A stretch of DNA of 64,000 nucleotides, from the NCBI RefSeq assembly GCF_004363045.1, contig NZ_SNYJ01000016.1:1-64000 (forward strand), in the 5' to 3' direction. The DNA comes from Aureibacillus halotolerans (lineage in GTDB: Bacteria; Bacillota; Bacilli; Bacillales; DSM-28697). Shown piece by piece: positions 26,569 through 34,145 of this stretch. The position numbers and the translations under genes are program-made. The notes under the pieces were generated by a model, which made no database searches, was not told the DNA's origin, and worked only from the letters and a program-made list of their open reading frames with translations. Numbering within the stretch: position 1 is the first letter of the stretch; each line of letters starts with the position of its first letter.

Positions 26569-27270
26569 TACAGATCCTGCTACCTGTCACATATACCATT
26601 CTTCTTCTATATCGGTGAGGCTCGGTAAAACCTCTGCATGCAACTTTTTGCAAACATTCAATAGATATCAATGAGCGTTCAAAGGATGTCATTCCTTGAC
26701 CTGCTCTATATGTTTTAAGTAGCAGAGTCACCACCTTTCTGATTTTCGAATAGACAAAGCACTGTCCGTCAATCGGACAAACAACCTCTGTCACTATCCC
26801 CATAAAGCATGAGCATGCTCTAAGCCTTTTTCAGGTTGACGAGTGCAAACAATTTTATGCTCAAAGAAACGCTGAGCTCTTTAGTTTCAGATGATTCTTT
26901 TTCTCCTCGTTTTGCAGCTACAAAGTGAGCAACAATGTCATAGGAGCCTCAACACTCAAACTCTAGAAGAAAAACGTGGCTTGCCGTCAACCAAAACGAT
27001 CGACGGAAGACTTGTCTGCCAAAAAAACACTCTCCGTCGTAAAACGGAAAGCGTAAGAGTGCTGATTGAGCTAAATTAACAACATAAAAAAGACCGACCT
27101 TGTTTGCCCGTCACTTTTTGGACGACAGCATTACTTACCTATGTTAGCATTATTGATCGCGAATGACAATATGATACCTCTAAAGCTAAACTATTTTTGT
27201 TTGGTAAAAAATTATTGAAGCATATTATTTTAATGCAGTTGTCCTACGCATAGCTAGAGCGGGTAACGAC
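26569..27270. other. Intergenic region upstream of cshA
   Basis: About 700 bases with no recognisable gene. On the minus strand a GTCCG/CGGAC hairpin (about 26765-26785) precedes a GGTGGTG-initiated open frame of about 59 codons that ends inside the cshA start. I do not recognise the product. It could be a long cshA leader. The rest holds nothing I can identify. Confidence 0.4.
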
Positions 27271-27640
27271 AAGCTGCCATACGCTCGCTTTCACCCTAAA
27301 GAGTACAAGTGCATCATCGACTCGAAAGGACCTCATCGTGATTTTTTTGCCGCTGGAGTCTCGCTAGTGGCTGCTTTTCATGATGCACTTGTTTTTTTAA
27401 GGTGTGACATGAATTAAAAAGGACTCATCTCGTTATACGAGACCGAGACAAAATAAAAACCATTCACGCAGCAACAAGCATCAGCGTAGTCAAAATACGT
27501 AGACTCCTGCGGGAACAGCGCGAGCTGAAGATCCCCTCGGAAAGCTTGCTTTTCGAGGAAGCTGAAGCCGTGCCCCGCGGAACGCGAAGTATTTTGACGA
27601 AGCGACCGTATTATTTGCACCCTAAAGGGCAACGTCGACT
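27271..27640 (+). repeat. Family B repeat, flank plus one core
   Basis: A flank module (27271-27385: gctgccatacgctcgctttc, ACCC hairpin, ctcgctagtggctgctttt) is followed by a core with a perfect outer stem GTCAAAATAC (27489-27498)/GTATTTTGAC (27589-27598). Relative to 21044 and 62256, the outer stem shows C-G replaced by A-T and the inner stem GTGGG/CCCAC replaced by GCGGG/CCCGC, both compensatory. It lies upstream of cshA and downstream of the RsbR paralogue. Confidence 0.8.
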
Positions 27641-27738
27641 CAGAAGTACGTTTCGTCGTGATTTCTTTGCCGCTAGTTATTTAGAGCGTAGAGATCCGCT
27701 TAGTTACTAAAAGACGCTTCACTGCCAAAGTCGTCTCA

Positions 27739-28593
27739 TTAAAAAGAAGCTGTGGTTTTTTTCATCTTGATAATAGTATCCATTGCCTGCTTTACCGTTC
27801 CGCATGTTTTAATCGATGCCAATGTAACACCCATCGAAACAATGGTTTGTGTAACGGCTGGTCTGAGCCCTGTTAAATAGCTTGAGATACCTATCAAGTC
27901 AAGGGATTGAATGACTTGATACAAATGATGGGCAACCTTCGTATCAATTGAATGAATACCAGAGACATCAATAATCATATAGTCTAGTTCCATCTGAGTA
28001 GCAGTGGCCAGTGTCTGCTCCATGATATATTCAAAACGCTGCGTATCAACTTCTCCGACTAACGGAAGGATTGCCACTCCTTCTAACACGGGTACCACTG
28101 GGGTGGACAACTCTAGGATTGACCGTTGTGCTTCTAACAATTGCTCTTCCTTAACATGCAAATATGCCTTTGAGAAAGACGTCATGGCCGTATCCATTGC
28201 CATGTCCACATGTTGTCCCAAAACGATCACGTCCTCATGCAGCAACCGTGTTTCTTTGATTTCGGTATCCATGAGGTCCCATATGGCTCGCCGTGTGTAT
28301 TTCATGACTGTCAGGGCAGCTGTTATATCTTGTCTAGACATTGCTAAATATTGTCCTGCTTCTTCTCCCCACCGTAATATGGCTTCTTCGTTAATGAGTG
28401 GAACATCGGACGAAATGCTCTCTGCTGTGACGTAAAGCAATCGATCAAACAGTTCAATTGCGTTCTCCTCACGATGATCACTAGGCATCGACACATTGCC
28501 TGTATGTATGAACTGCATTTGGTCTGCTTTTTTTCGAAGTGAAAGTGTGTTTTCTTTTAGTAATTTCTTTATATAGGATATCGATTGAGACAT
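27739..28593 (-). CDS. RsbR paralogue (stressosome co-antagonist)
   Basis: The 284-residue protein has a divergent N-terminal helical domain (about 1-160) and a C-terminal STAS domain (about 165-280). Both RsbR phospho-threonine positions appear in the aligned motifs (VGEVDTQRFEYI and IHSIDTKVAHHLYQ), so it should be an RsbT substrate and able to join the stressosome with RsbRA and RsbS. The gene stands alone, away from the rsb operon. A sigma-B-like promoter lies 123 bases upstream, which would put it under the sigma factor it controls. The ATG at 28593 has no obvious ribosome site. Confidence 0.9.
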   Translation of the reverse strand: MSQSISYIKKLLKENTLSLRKKADQMQFIHTGNVSMPSDHREENAIELFDRLLYVTAESISSDVPLINEEAILRWGEEAGQYLAMSRQDITAALTVMKYTRRAIWDLMDTEIKETRLLHEDVIVLGQHVDMAMDTAMTSFSKAYLHVKEEQLLEAQRSILELSTPVVPVLEGVAILPLVGEVDTQRFEYIMEQTLATATQMELDYMIIDVSGIHSIDTKVAHHLYQVIQSLDLIGISSYLTGLRPAVTQTIVSMGVTLASIKTCGTVKQAMDTIIKMKKTTASF

Positions 28594-28715
28594 GAAAACG
28601 CTGTCAAGCTGAGGTTTTTCGGAAAATCCTCATCTGAACAGCCGCACCACCTTCCTGCCTGGATTTCTCCGCTAAATTCCATCAATCGATCGGTAATTCA
28701 GCAAAACATTAATTC

Positions 28716-28741
28716 TTTCCCTTATTATCATTAATTGAAAC
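28716..28741 (-). promoter_or_regulatory. Sigma-B-like promoter of the RsbR paralogue
   Basis: On the minus strand, GTTTCA (28736-28741), a 14-base spacer and GGGAAA (28716-28721) fit the sigma-B consensus in both hexamers and spacing. The spacing equals that of the rsbV promoter in this window. Confidence 0.65.
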
Positions 28742-28828
28742 ATTTTAACTCAACTTTCGCACCTTACAATGGGCAGACACACTTAGATATAGCTGGAAAA
28801 ACTGAAATTATTGTGAATGGTTGCTTTT

Positions 28829-28930
28829 ATATAAGCTGCCATACGCTCACTTTTAGTCTAAAGGGCACAAGTGCAGCATCGATTCGAAAAGACCTCATCG
28901 TGATGTCTATGCCACTGTAAACTCGCATCA
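28829..28930 (+). repeat. Family B flank module, solo copy
   Basis: About 100 bases from gctgccatacgctcac through aaagggcacaagtgcagcat and aagacctcatcgtg match the flank module at 27271-27385, but the right end is degraded. The remainder of 28594-29111 shows only the sigma-B-like promoter and no gene. Confidence 0.65.
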
Positions 28931-29111
28931 AGTACGAATGAGAAGGATGACTACGATTTAGATGATTGCCTTGACGACAAGAACCCCTTTTTGTGTTGGA
29001 GCTATTTTTCCAGCCTACTTTTTCTCATTATAGGGAATACCATCAAAGAAATCCGTTTGATGTCTTAAATAAAAGCACGTCACTCACGCCTTATCATGAA
29101 AGGAACACCTT

Positions 29112-30620
29112 ATGAAACAATCTCGCCAAACTATTTTGCTCATTGCTTTAATTGCCACCTTTTTTCTCGGCATCAGCTCTTTTGTCTCCCCTGTTGGGCG
29201 AATCGTTTGCTGGAGCTTATATATGGTCATCGTGTTATCGATTTGTCTTGCTATTATGTTGGAAGCTCGTAACCCGTATAAAACGCTTCTCTGGTTTTAT
29301 GCCATTCTCTTTTTTCCGATCATTGGGTATTCATTGTATCTCGTAACCGGTCAACTTGAAGTAAAAGGACACTTGTTTAGAGAAAAACGTCAAGATGATC
29401 GTTGGTATTTTGAACGCTTAGAAAAAAACAAGCCCCGAGACACGTGGCGAATGCTTACTGAAATGGAGCAGGCGTTGTCTGATTTTATCCATCACACAAC
29501 CAAAAGTGAGATTAGCTTTTTCTCTTCGGCTACGGTTTTAACCAACGGACAGGAAAAGTTTCCTAAACTTCTATCCTCATTGAAAAAAGCAGAGCGTTTT
29601 ATCCACCTTGAATATTATATTTTCCGTTCAGATCATATTGGTACAGATATTATTGATGTGTTATGTGAAAAAGCAAAAGCAGGACTTGAGGTCCGTGTCA
29701 TTTATGATGGCATTGGAAGTTTGTGGCTAAAGCGAAAAGCAATTAAACGTATGAAAGATGCTGGTGTAGACATCTACCCCTTCCTTCCGTTAAGAGAGGC
29801 GCTAAACACACAAAAGCTCAATTTTAGAAATCACCGTAAGATTGTTATTGTAGATGGTCACGTCGGTTTTGTTGGCGGACTGAACATTGGCGATGAGTAC
29901 TTAGGGCGCTCTAAAAAGTTTGGTTTTTGGCGAGATACTCATTTAATGATTACTGGAGAGGCATTGCAGCGCCTTCATACCATTTTTTTAATGGATTGGC
30001 ATTATGTAAGTGGTGGTGAAAAGCTTGCCATTGAAACCTACTCCAGCACAAAAGCTCCGTCCACTCAAGTCGATGGTGCCATGCATGTCGTCTCCAGTGG
30101 ACCAGATTCAGAGCAAGGAACGATGGCGGATATTTATTTTTCAATGGTCACGAGTGCAAAGCAATCGGTTTGGATTGCAACCCCTTATTTTATTCCAAAC
30201 AAAGCTATGCGCACGGCGCTTGGCACCGCAGCAGCCAAGGGACTTGACGTTCGCCTCATTGTTCCAGAAGAGAATGATGGCTTTTTTACTCGCTACGGGA
30301 CACAATCCTATTTTGATGAACTCCTCTCAAAAGGGGTCTCCATCTACACTTATAAAAAAGGGTTTTTGCATGGAAAAGTGATTCTCATTGATGGGCTAAT
30401 CGCATCTATAGGTACGGCAAATGTTGATTTACGTAGCTTCAACTTGAATTTTGAAGTAAACGTCTTTTTGTTCCGTTCTAGCGCTGTCCACAAGCTCGTC
30501 CAGGATTATCAGAAGGATTTAGAGGATTGCCATCAACTTTCTATTGCTGAACGCCAAAAGCGCGGACTGGGCATTAAACTGAAGGAAGCCTTTTCCCGTC
30601 TTTTCTCGCCTGTGTTGTGA
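29112..30620 (+). CDS. cls: Cardiolipin synthase
   Basis: The 502-residue enzyme condenses two phosphatidylglycerol molecules to cardiolipin at the membrane. Two N-terminal transmembrane segments (about 8-28 and 35-80 region) precede two phospholipase-D domains with HKD motifs HRKIVIVDG (about residue 241) and HGKVILIDG (about 419), each followed by GG/GT N-type residues (FVGGLNIGDEY, SIGTANVDLRSFNLNFE). It is monocistronic: the TPP riboswitch promoter follows its stop directly. Confidence 0.95.
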   Translation: MKQSRQTILLIALIATFFLGISSFVSPVGRIVCWSLYMVIVLSICLAIMLEARNPYKTLLWFYAILFFPIIGYSLYLVTGQLEVKGHLFREKRQDDRWYFERLEKNKPRDTWRMLTEMEQALSDFIHHTTKSEISFFSSATVLTNGQEKFPKLLSSLKKAERFIHLEYYIFRSDHIGTDIIDVLCEKAKAGLEVRVIYDGIGSLWLKRKAIKRMKDAGVDIYPFLPLREALNTQKLNFRNHRKIVIVDGHVGFVGGLNIGDEYLGRSKKFGFWRDTHLMITGEALQRLHTIFLMDWHYVSGGEKLAIETYSSTKAPSTQVDGAMHVVSSGPDSEQGTMADIYFSMVTSAKQSVWIATPYFIPNKAMRTALGTAAAKGLDVRLIVPEENDGFFTRYGTQSYFDELLSKGVSIYTYKKGFLHGKVILIDGLIASIGTANVDLRSFNLNFEVNVFLFRSSAVHKLVQDYQKDLEDCHQLSIAERQKRGLGIKLKEAFSRLFSPVL

Positions 30621-30624
30621 TGAG

Positions 30625-30654
30625 TAGACAGAAAAAGCATTGGAATGCTATAGT
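30625..30654 (+). promoter_or_regulatory. Candidate promoter of the thiamine operon
   Basis: TAGACA (30625-30630), an 18-base spacer and TATAGT (30649-30654) predict a start near 30661, immediately before the TPP aptamer. The -35 differs from TTGACA at one position. Confidence 0.55.
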
Positions 30655-30665
30655 TATACCACTTG

Positions 30666-30766
30666 AATACGCTGCGGGGAGCCTAACCAATGGCTGAGAG
30701 GGTGCGCCAGTGCACCGACCCACGAAACCTGCTCTGGATAATGCCAGCGAAGGGATGTCAGCAGAA
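30666..30766 (+). ncRNA. TPP (THI-box) riboswitch
   Basis: Contains the diagnostic TPP aptamer blocks in order: GGGGAGC, then GGCTGAGAGGG, then CGACCCACGAAACCTG, then CTGGATAATGCCAGCGAAGGGA. A terminator hairpin follows at 30804-30832, so the switch probably acts by premature termination when thiamine pyrophosphate is abundant. The downstream genes are all thiamine-related, which confirms the assignment. Confidence 0.97.
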
Positions 30767-30803
30767 CGTCGGTTATTCCGACTGTTTATGCATTTTCTTT
30801 GTG

Positions 30804-30832
30804 AACATCGCCCTTGTTGGCGATGTTTTTTT
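30804..30832 (+). terminator. Riboswitch expression-platform terminator
   Basis: AACATCGCC and GGCGATGTT with a six-base loop run into a T-tract, between the TPP aptamer and the first gene. It is presumably formed in the TPP-bound state. Confidence 0.92.
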
Positions 30833-30922
30833 ATGCTCTGACACATTCACGCACGCCTGGTCATCGGAGCGCTCACATTCAAGAGGCAAAAATAAACGAC
30901 CTAAAAGAGAGGATGAAGTTGT

Positions 30923-31219
30923 ATGTCAAACGTTAATCTTGGCTTCCAAGTGCTACCAAAGGTAAGTGGAGACCTCAAGAGCTATGAGGTCGTCGATCGT
31001 GCCATTGAAGTGGTTGCCAATTCAGGCGTTTCCTATGAAGTAGGTCCAATGGAAACAGTCATGGAGGGCGATTTGAACGAGCTATTGGAGATCGTTAAAA
31101 AAGCGCAGGATGCGTGTATCGCAGCAGGGGCGTCAGAAGTAATGACCCATGTCAAGATTCATTATCGCCCTGATGGAGGCGTCACCATTGATGAGAAAAT
31201 CGGGAAATATAGAGATTAA
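30923..31219 (+). CDS. Thiamine-binding protein, MTH1187/YkoF-like (DUF77) family
   Basis: The 98-residue product is a compact ferredoxin-like protein of the MTH1187/thiamine-BP family (NVNLGFQVLPKV, VGPMETVMEGDLNELL, MTHVKIHYR). Members bind thiamine or its pyrimidine in the cytosol and are often linked to thiamine riboswitches and transporters. It is the first gene after the riboswitch. AGAGAGGA precedes the ATG. Its end overlaps the permease start. The binding role comes from the family, not from residues seen here. Confidence 0.88.
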   Translation: MSNVNLGFQVLPKVSGDLKSYEVVDRAIEVVANSGVSYEVGPMETVMEGDLNELLEIVKKAQDACIAAGASEVMTHVKIHYRPDGGVTIDEKIGKYRD

Positions 31220-32027
31220 CCGTGCTTTTACTCGTGGTGTCCTTCTGCCTACTTGTTTTATCCTTATGCTCCTTCTGTGTTGGGAGGTCGGTGTCTGGCT
31301 GACAGGGATTGAGCATTGGATTCTCCCACCACCGAGCGTTGTCATCCAAACGTTCTTTCTATCATGGCCACTTCTTCTCACACATATAGGTCCTACGGTG
31401 ACAGAAACCTTGATTGGTCTTGGCATCGCAATCGTTGTAGCTGTTTTAATTGCCACGTTAACAGACCTGGCATTTTGGCTTAGGCAAACCTTGTATCCTC
31501 CACTTGTGATATCACAGACCATCCCTATTATTGCGGTGGCCCCATTGTTTATGATTTGGTTTGGCTATGGGCTGACGCCAAAAATCATTGTTGTCGCGCT
31601 CGTTTGCTTTTTCCCGATGACAATTAGCTTGGCTGATGGCTATCGCCAGGTTGATCCTGCGATGATAAAGCTGCTTCGTTCAATGGGGGCAACTCGTTGG
31701 CATATATTCAAAATGGTCAAACTTCCTGCCGCATTGCCAGCGTTCTTTTCAGGATTACGTATTGCGGGGACGTACAGTGTAATGGGGGCTGTTATTGGAG
31801 AATGGCTTGGTGCGAGCAAAGGGCTCGGCGTCTTTATGACAAGGTCTTCACAATCCTTCCAAACCGACCGTGTGTTTGCCGCCATTTTAGTGATCGTTTT
31901 GTTAAGCCTCCTCATTTACGGGCTGATAGAGTGGATCTCGCGCCTCGTGATGCCATGGCAATCACAACGTGTGCAGCAGAAAACAAGTCATCGTGACAAA
32001 AAAACGATTTCAAAAAACAAGGAGTGA
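31191..32027 (+). CDS. thiX: ThiX, HMP-precursor ABC transporter permease
   Basis: A BPD-type permease with six predicted transmembrane segments and the EAA-like coupling loop LRSMGATRWHIFKMVKLPAALP. It resembles SsuC/TauC/ThiX permeases. In Bacillus halodurans ThiXYZ imports N-formyl-4-amino-5-aminomethyl-2-methylpyrimidine, a product of thiamine breakdown, for salvage. The open frame extends to 31149, but the ATG at 31191 with GGAGG upstream gives a sensible cytosolic N terminus. It overlaps the preceding gene by 29 bases. Confidence 0.9.
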   Translation: MRKSGNIEINRAFTRGVLLPTCFILMLLLCWEVGVWLTGIEHWILPPPSVVIQTFFLSWPLLLTHIGPTVTETLIGLGIAIVVAVLIATLTDLAFWLRQTLYPPLVISQTIPIIAVAPLFMIWFGYGLTPKIIVVALVCFFPMTISLADGYRQVDPAMIKLLRSMGATRWHIFKMVKLPAALPAFFSGLRIAGTYSVMGAVIGEWLGASKGLGVFMTRSSQSFQTDRVFAAILVIVLLSLLIYGLIEWISRLVMPWQSQRVQQKTSHRDKKTISKNKE

Positions 32028-32033
32028 TTTCCT

Positions 32034-33035
32034 ATGAACAAACATTGGCTTTTCGCACTGCTCTTAAGTTCTCTATTTCTGTTGGCTGCTTGCACGAATG
32101 GAGCATCCCCTGAAGAACAAGATGAAAGCAAAGCTGGTTTAACCGACGTAACGGTCATGCTCGATTGGTTTCCAAACACGAACCATACTGGGCTTTACGT
32201 GGCACAGCAAAAAGGTTTTTTTGAAGAGGCTGGCATTAATGTGACTATTCAACAGCCTGGAGAAGGAACGACTGCCGACACAATGGTAGCCTCAGGAACG
32301 GCTGATTTCGGCATAAGCACACAGGAAAACGTGACGCTTGCACGTACAAAAGACATCCCTGTAGTTTCTGTAGCTGCAATTATTCAACACAATACCTCTT
32401 CTTTTGCGTCTCTTGCCGAGGACAACATCACGACAGTAAATGATTTTGAAGGCAAACGGTATGGAGGTTGGGGATCCGAAAGTGAAGAAGCAACCCTTCG
32501 AGGCGTGATGCAAAATGCCGGCGCTGATCCTGACAACGTGGAAATGATTACACTTGGTGCGACCGATTTCTTGAAGGCGATTGGTCGTGACGCAGATATC
32601 ATGTGGATTTTTGATGGCTGGGATCTTGTCGGCGCAGAGCTTGCCGGCAAAGACATTCACACCATTCCTTTAAGAGAAATTGATCCCGCGCTCGATTATT
32701 ACACACCTGTGCTCATTTCAAATGAATCGCTCCTATCAGAACAACCTGACCTGGCGAAGTCGTTTATGGATGCTGTATCAAAAGGATACACATTTGCTAT
32801 TGAAGAACCAGAAGAAGCTGCCGATATTCTTCTTGAAGCTGCTCCTGAACTCGATGCGGAGCTTGTGAAAAAGAGTCAAGCATATTTAAGTAAGGAATAT
32901 CAGGCGGACGCGTCAGCCTGGGGTATACAAAATGAAGACGTTTGGCAGCGTTATGCAGATTGGATGTCAGAACGCGGATTAATTGAAGACTCCTTCACTG
33001 CTGTGGACGCGTTTTCAAACGACTTTTTACCATGA
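32034..33035 (+). CDS. thiY: ThiY, pyrimidine-precursor binding lipoprotein
   Basis: The 333-residue product has a lipoprotein signal with lipobox LLAAC and an NMT1/THI5-like periplasmic-binding fold (MLDWFPNTNHTGLYVAQQKG near residue 40). This family binds the formylated aminopyrimidine precursor of thiamine. It follows AAGGAG and overlaps thiZ by four bases. The tenA and ylmB salvage enzymes of this pathway are not in the window and must be elsewhere if present. Confidence 0.93.
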   Translation: MNKHWLFALLLSSLFLLAACTNGASPEEQDESKAGLTDVTVMLDWFPNTNHTGLYVAQQKGFFEEAGINVTIQQPGEGTTADTMVASGTADFGISTQENVTLARTKDIPVVSVAAIIQHNTSSFASLAEDNITTVNDFEGKRYGGWGSESEEATLRGVMQNAGADPDNVEMITLGATDFLKAIGRDADIMWIFDGWDLVGAELAGKDIHTIPLREIDPALDYYTPVLISNESLLSEQPDLAKSFMDAVSKGYTFAIEEPEEAADILLEAAPELDAELVKKSQAYLSKEYQADASAWGIQNEDVWQRYADWMSERGLIEDSFTAVDAFSNDFLP

Positions 33036-33790
33036 ATCAGCCATTAATTGAAGTCCAGGCGGTGGAAAAAGCATTCGGTGAGACCGTCGCTTTAGCCTCT
33101 GCAGATCTCACTGTCCATTCTGGAGAATTTGTGTCCATCATCGGGCAAAGTGGTTGTGGAAAAAGTACATTGTTGGATATCATTTCCGGTTTGGTGGGGC
33201 CAGATCGAGGGGACATTTTCCTTGATGGGCAGTCTGTGTTACATTCCACTGGTCATGCTGGATATATGCCTCAACAGGACGTGCTCCTTCCATGGCGTAC
33301 CATTATTGATAATGTCATTCTCCCGTTACAAATTGACGGAACAACCAAAAAGGCTGCACGTAAAATCGCGCAGGAACAACTACCTAAATTTGGTCTGGAA
33401 GGGTTCGGGGATCGATATCCTGACGCATTGTCAGGGGGCATGAAGCAACGTGCCAGCTTCTTGCGCACATGCCTTACAAAGAAAAAGCTGTTGTTGCTTG
33501 ACGAACCATTCGGCAAACTAGATGCCCTCACACGTCTTGAAATGCAGCAATGGCTTGTAAAGCTTGCTCATTCTATGTCATTAACGATCCTTTTCGTTAC
33601 ACATGATATAGACGAAGCTCTCCTGCTGTCTGATCGCATTTATGTCATGTCCCCACGACCGGGACGAATTGTTAAAGAACTCCACGTGGAAGGAGAGCGT
33701 CCTCGTTCGATGGAAACTCTCTCTTCCCCTCAGTTACAAGAACAAAAACAAACATTGCTAAAAATGCTATTTGATCAGGAGCGGTCGTAA
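33032..33790 (+). CDS. thiZ: ThiZ, ABC transporter ATPase
   Basis: The 252-residue ATPase has Walker A GQSGCGKST, Q-loop MPQQDVLLPW, signature LSGGMKQR, Walker B LLLLDEPFG and switch His in VTHDIDEA. It energises ThiX/ThiY uptake of the thiamine pyrimidine precursor. It is the last gene of the riboswitch operon; a terminator follows at 33825. Confidence 0.93.
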   Translation: MNQPLIEVQAVEKAFGETVALASADLTVHSGEFVSIIGQSGCGKSTLLDIISGLVGPDRGDIFLDGQSVLHSTGHAGYMPQQDVLLPWRTIIDNVILPLQIDGTTKKAARKIAQEQLPKFGLEGFGDRYPDALSGGMKQRASFLRTCLTKKKLLLLDEPFGKLDALTRLEMQQWLVKLAHSMSLTILFVTHDIDEALLLSDRIYVMSPRPGRIVKELHVEGERPRSMETLSSPQLQEQKQTLLKMLFDQERS

Positions 33791-33824
33791 ATGACCCTCC
33801 TGTGAATTAGCTCTGCTCTAGGAA

Positions 33825-33870
33825 AAGGGTACATTGAGCAAAAATCAAGCCCTTCTTTTTTCTTTTTTTC
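33825..33870 (+). terminator. thi operon terminator
   Basis: AAGGG with TTGA pairs with TCAA and CCCTT, with a small bulge, and is followed by long T-rich runs, 35 bases after thiZ. Confidence 0.75.
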
Positions 33871-33965
33871 ATGTATAATAACATCTGTTGCTCCTCTCTT
33901 CCCTTCAATTTTTCACTTCCGGAAACCCAATGTGTATTTCTTTTATTTCTTCATAAACATGATTG

Positions 33966-33994
33966 TTTACAACCACCCTTCCAACAGTTATACT
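33966..33994 (+). promoter_or_regulatory. sigma-A promoter of nrdA
   Basis: TTTACA (33966-33971), a 17-base spacer and TATACT (33989-33994) predict a start near 34001, just before the NrdR boxes. Confidence 0.75.
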
Positions 33995-34002
33995 TATACT
34001 CA

Positions 34003-34050
34003 CCACAACATTTAGTGATTACATAAACGAAAACACACTACATTTAGTAT
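34003..34050 (+). promoter_or_regulatory. Tandem NrdR boxes
   Basis: Two 16-bp sites, CCACAACATTTAGTGA (34003-34018) and ACACTACATTTAGTAT (34035-34050), each match 12 of 16 positions of the NrdR box (ACACWATATATWGTGT-like). They are separated by 16 bp, three helical turns centre to centre, the spacing expected for NrdR. They overlap the start of transcription, consistent with repression of nrdA when dATP/ATP-loaded NrdR binds. Confidence 0.85.
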
Positions 34051-34145
34051 CATCAGTGTTTTTACGATAAAATGTGGCATTCTACCAAAAGCAGAAAAAC
34101 GTAGTGGATGCCGAGCAAGCTGATTAGATGGACCGGGAGGAATGT

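Noticed and set aside
26555-26728. GTG-initiated 58-59 codon ORF overlapping the cshA start
   Set aside because: A GGTGGTG site precedes it, but the product has no recognisable family and the overlap suggests chance. It is mentioned only as part of the cshA upstream region.
31149-31190. Upstream start of ThiX at 31149
   Set aside because: It would overlap the previous gene by 71 bases. The ATG at 31191 has a GGAGG site.
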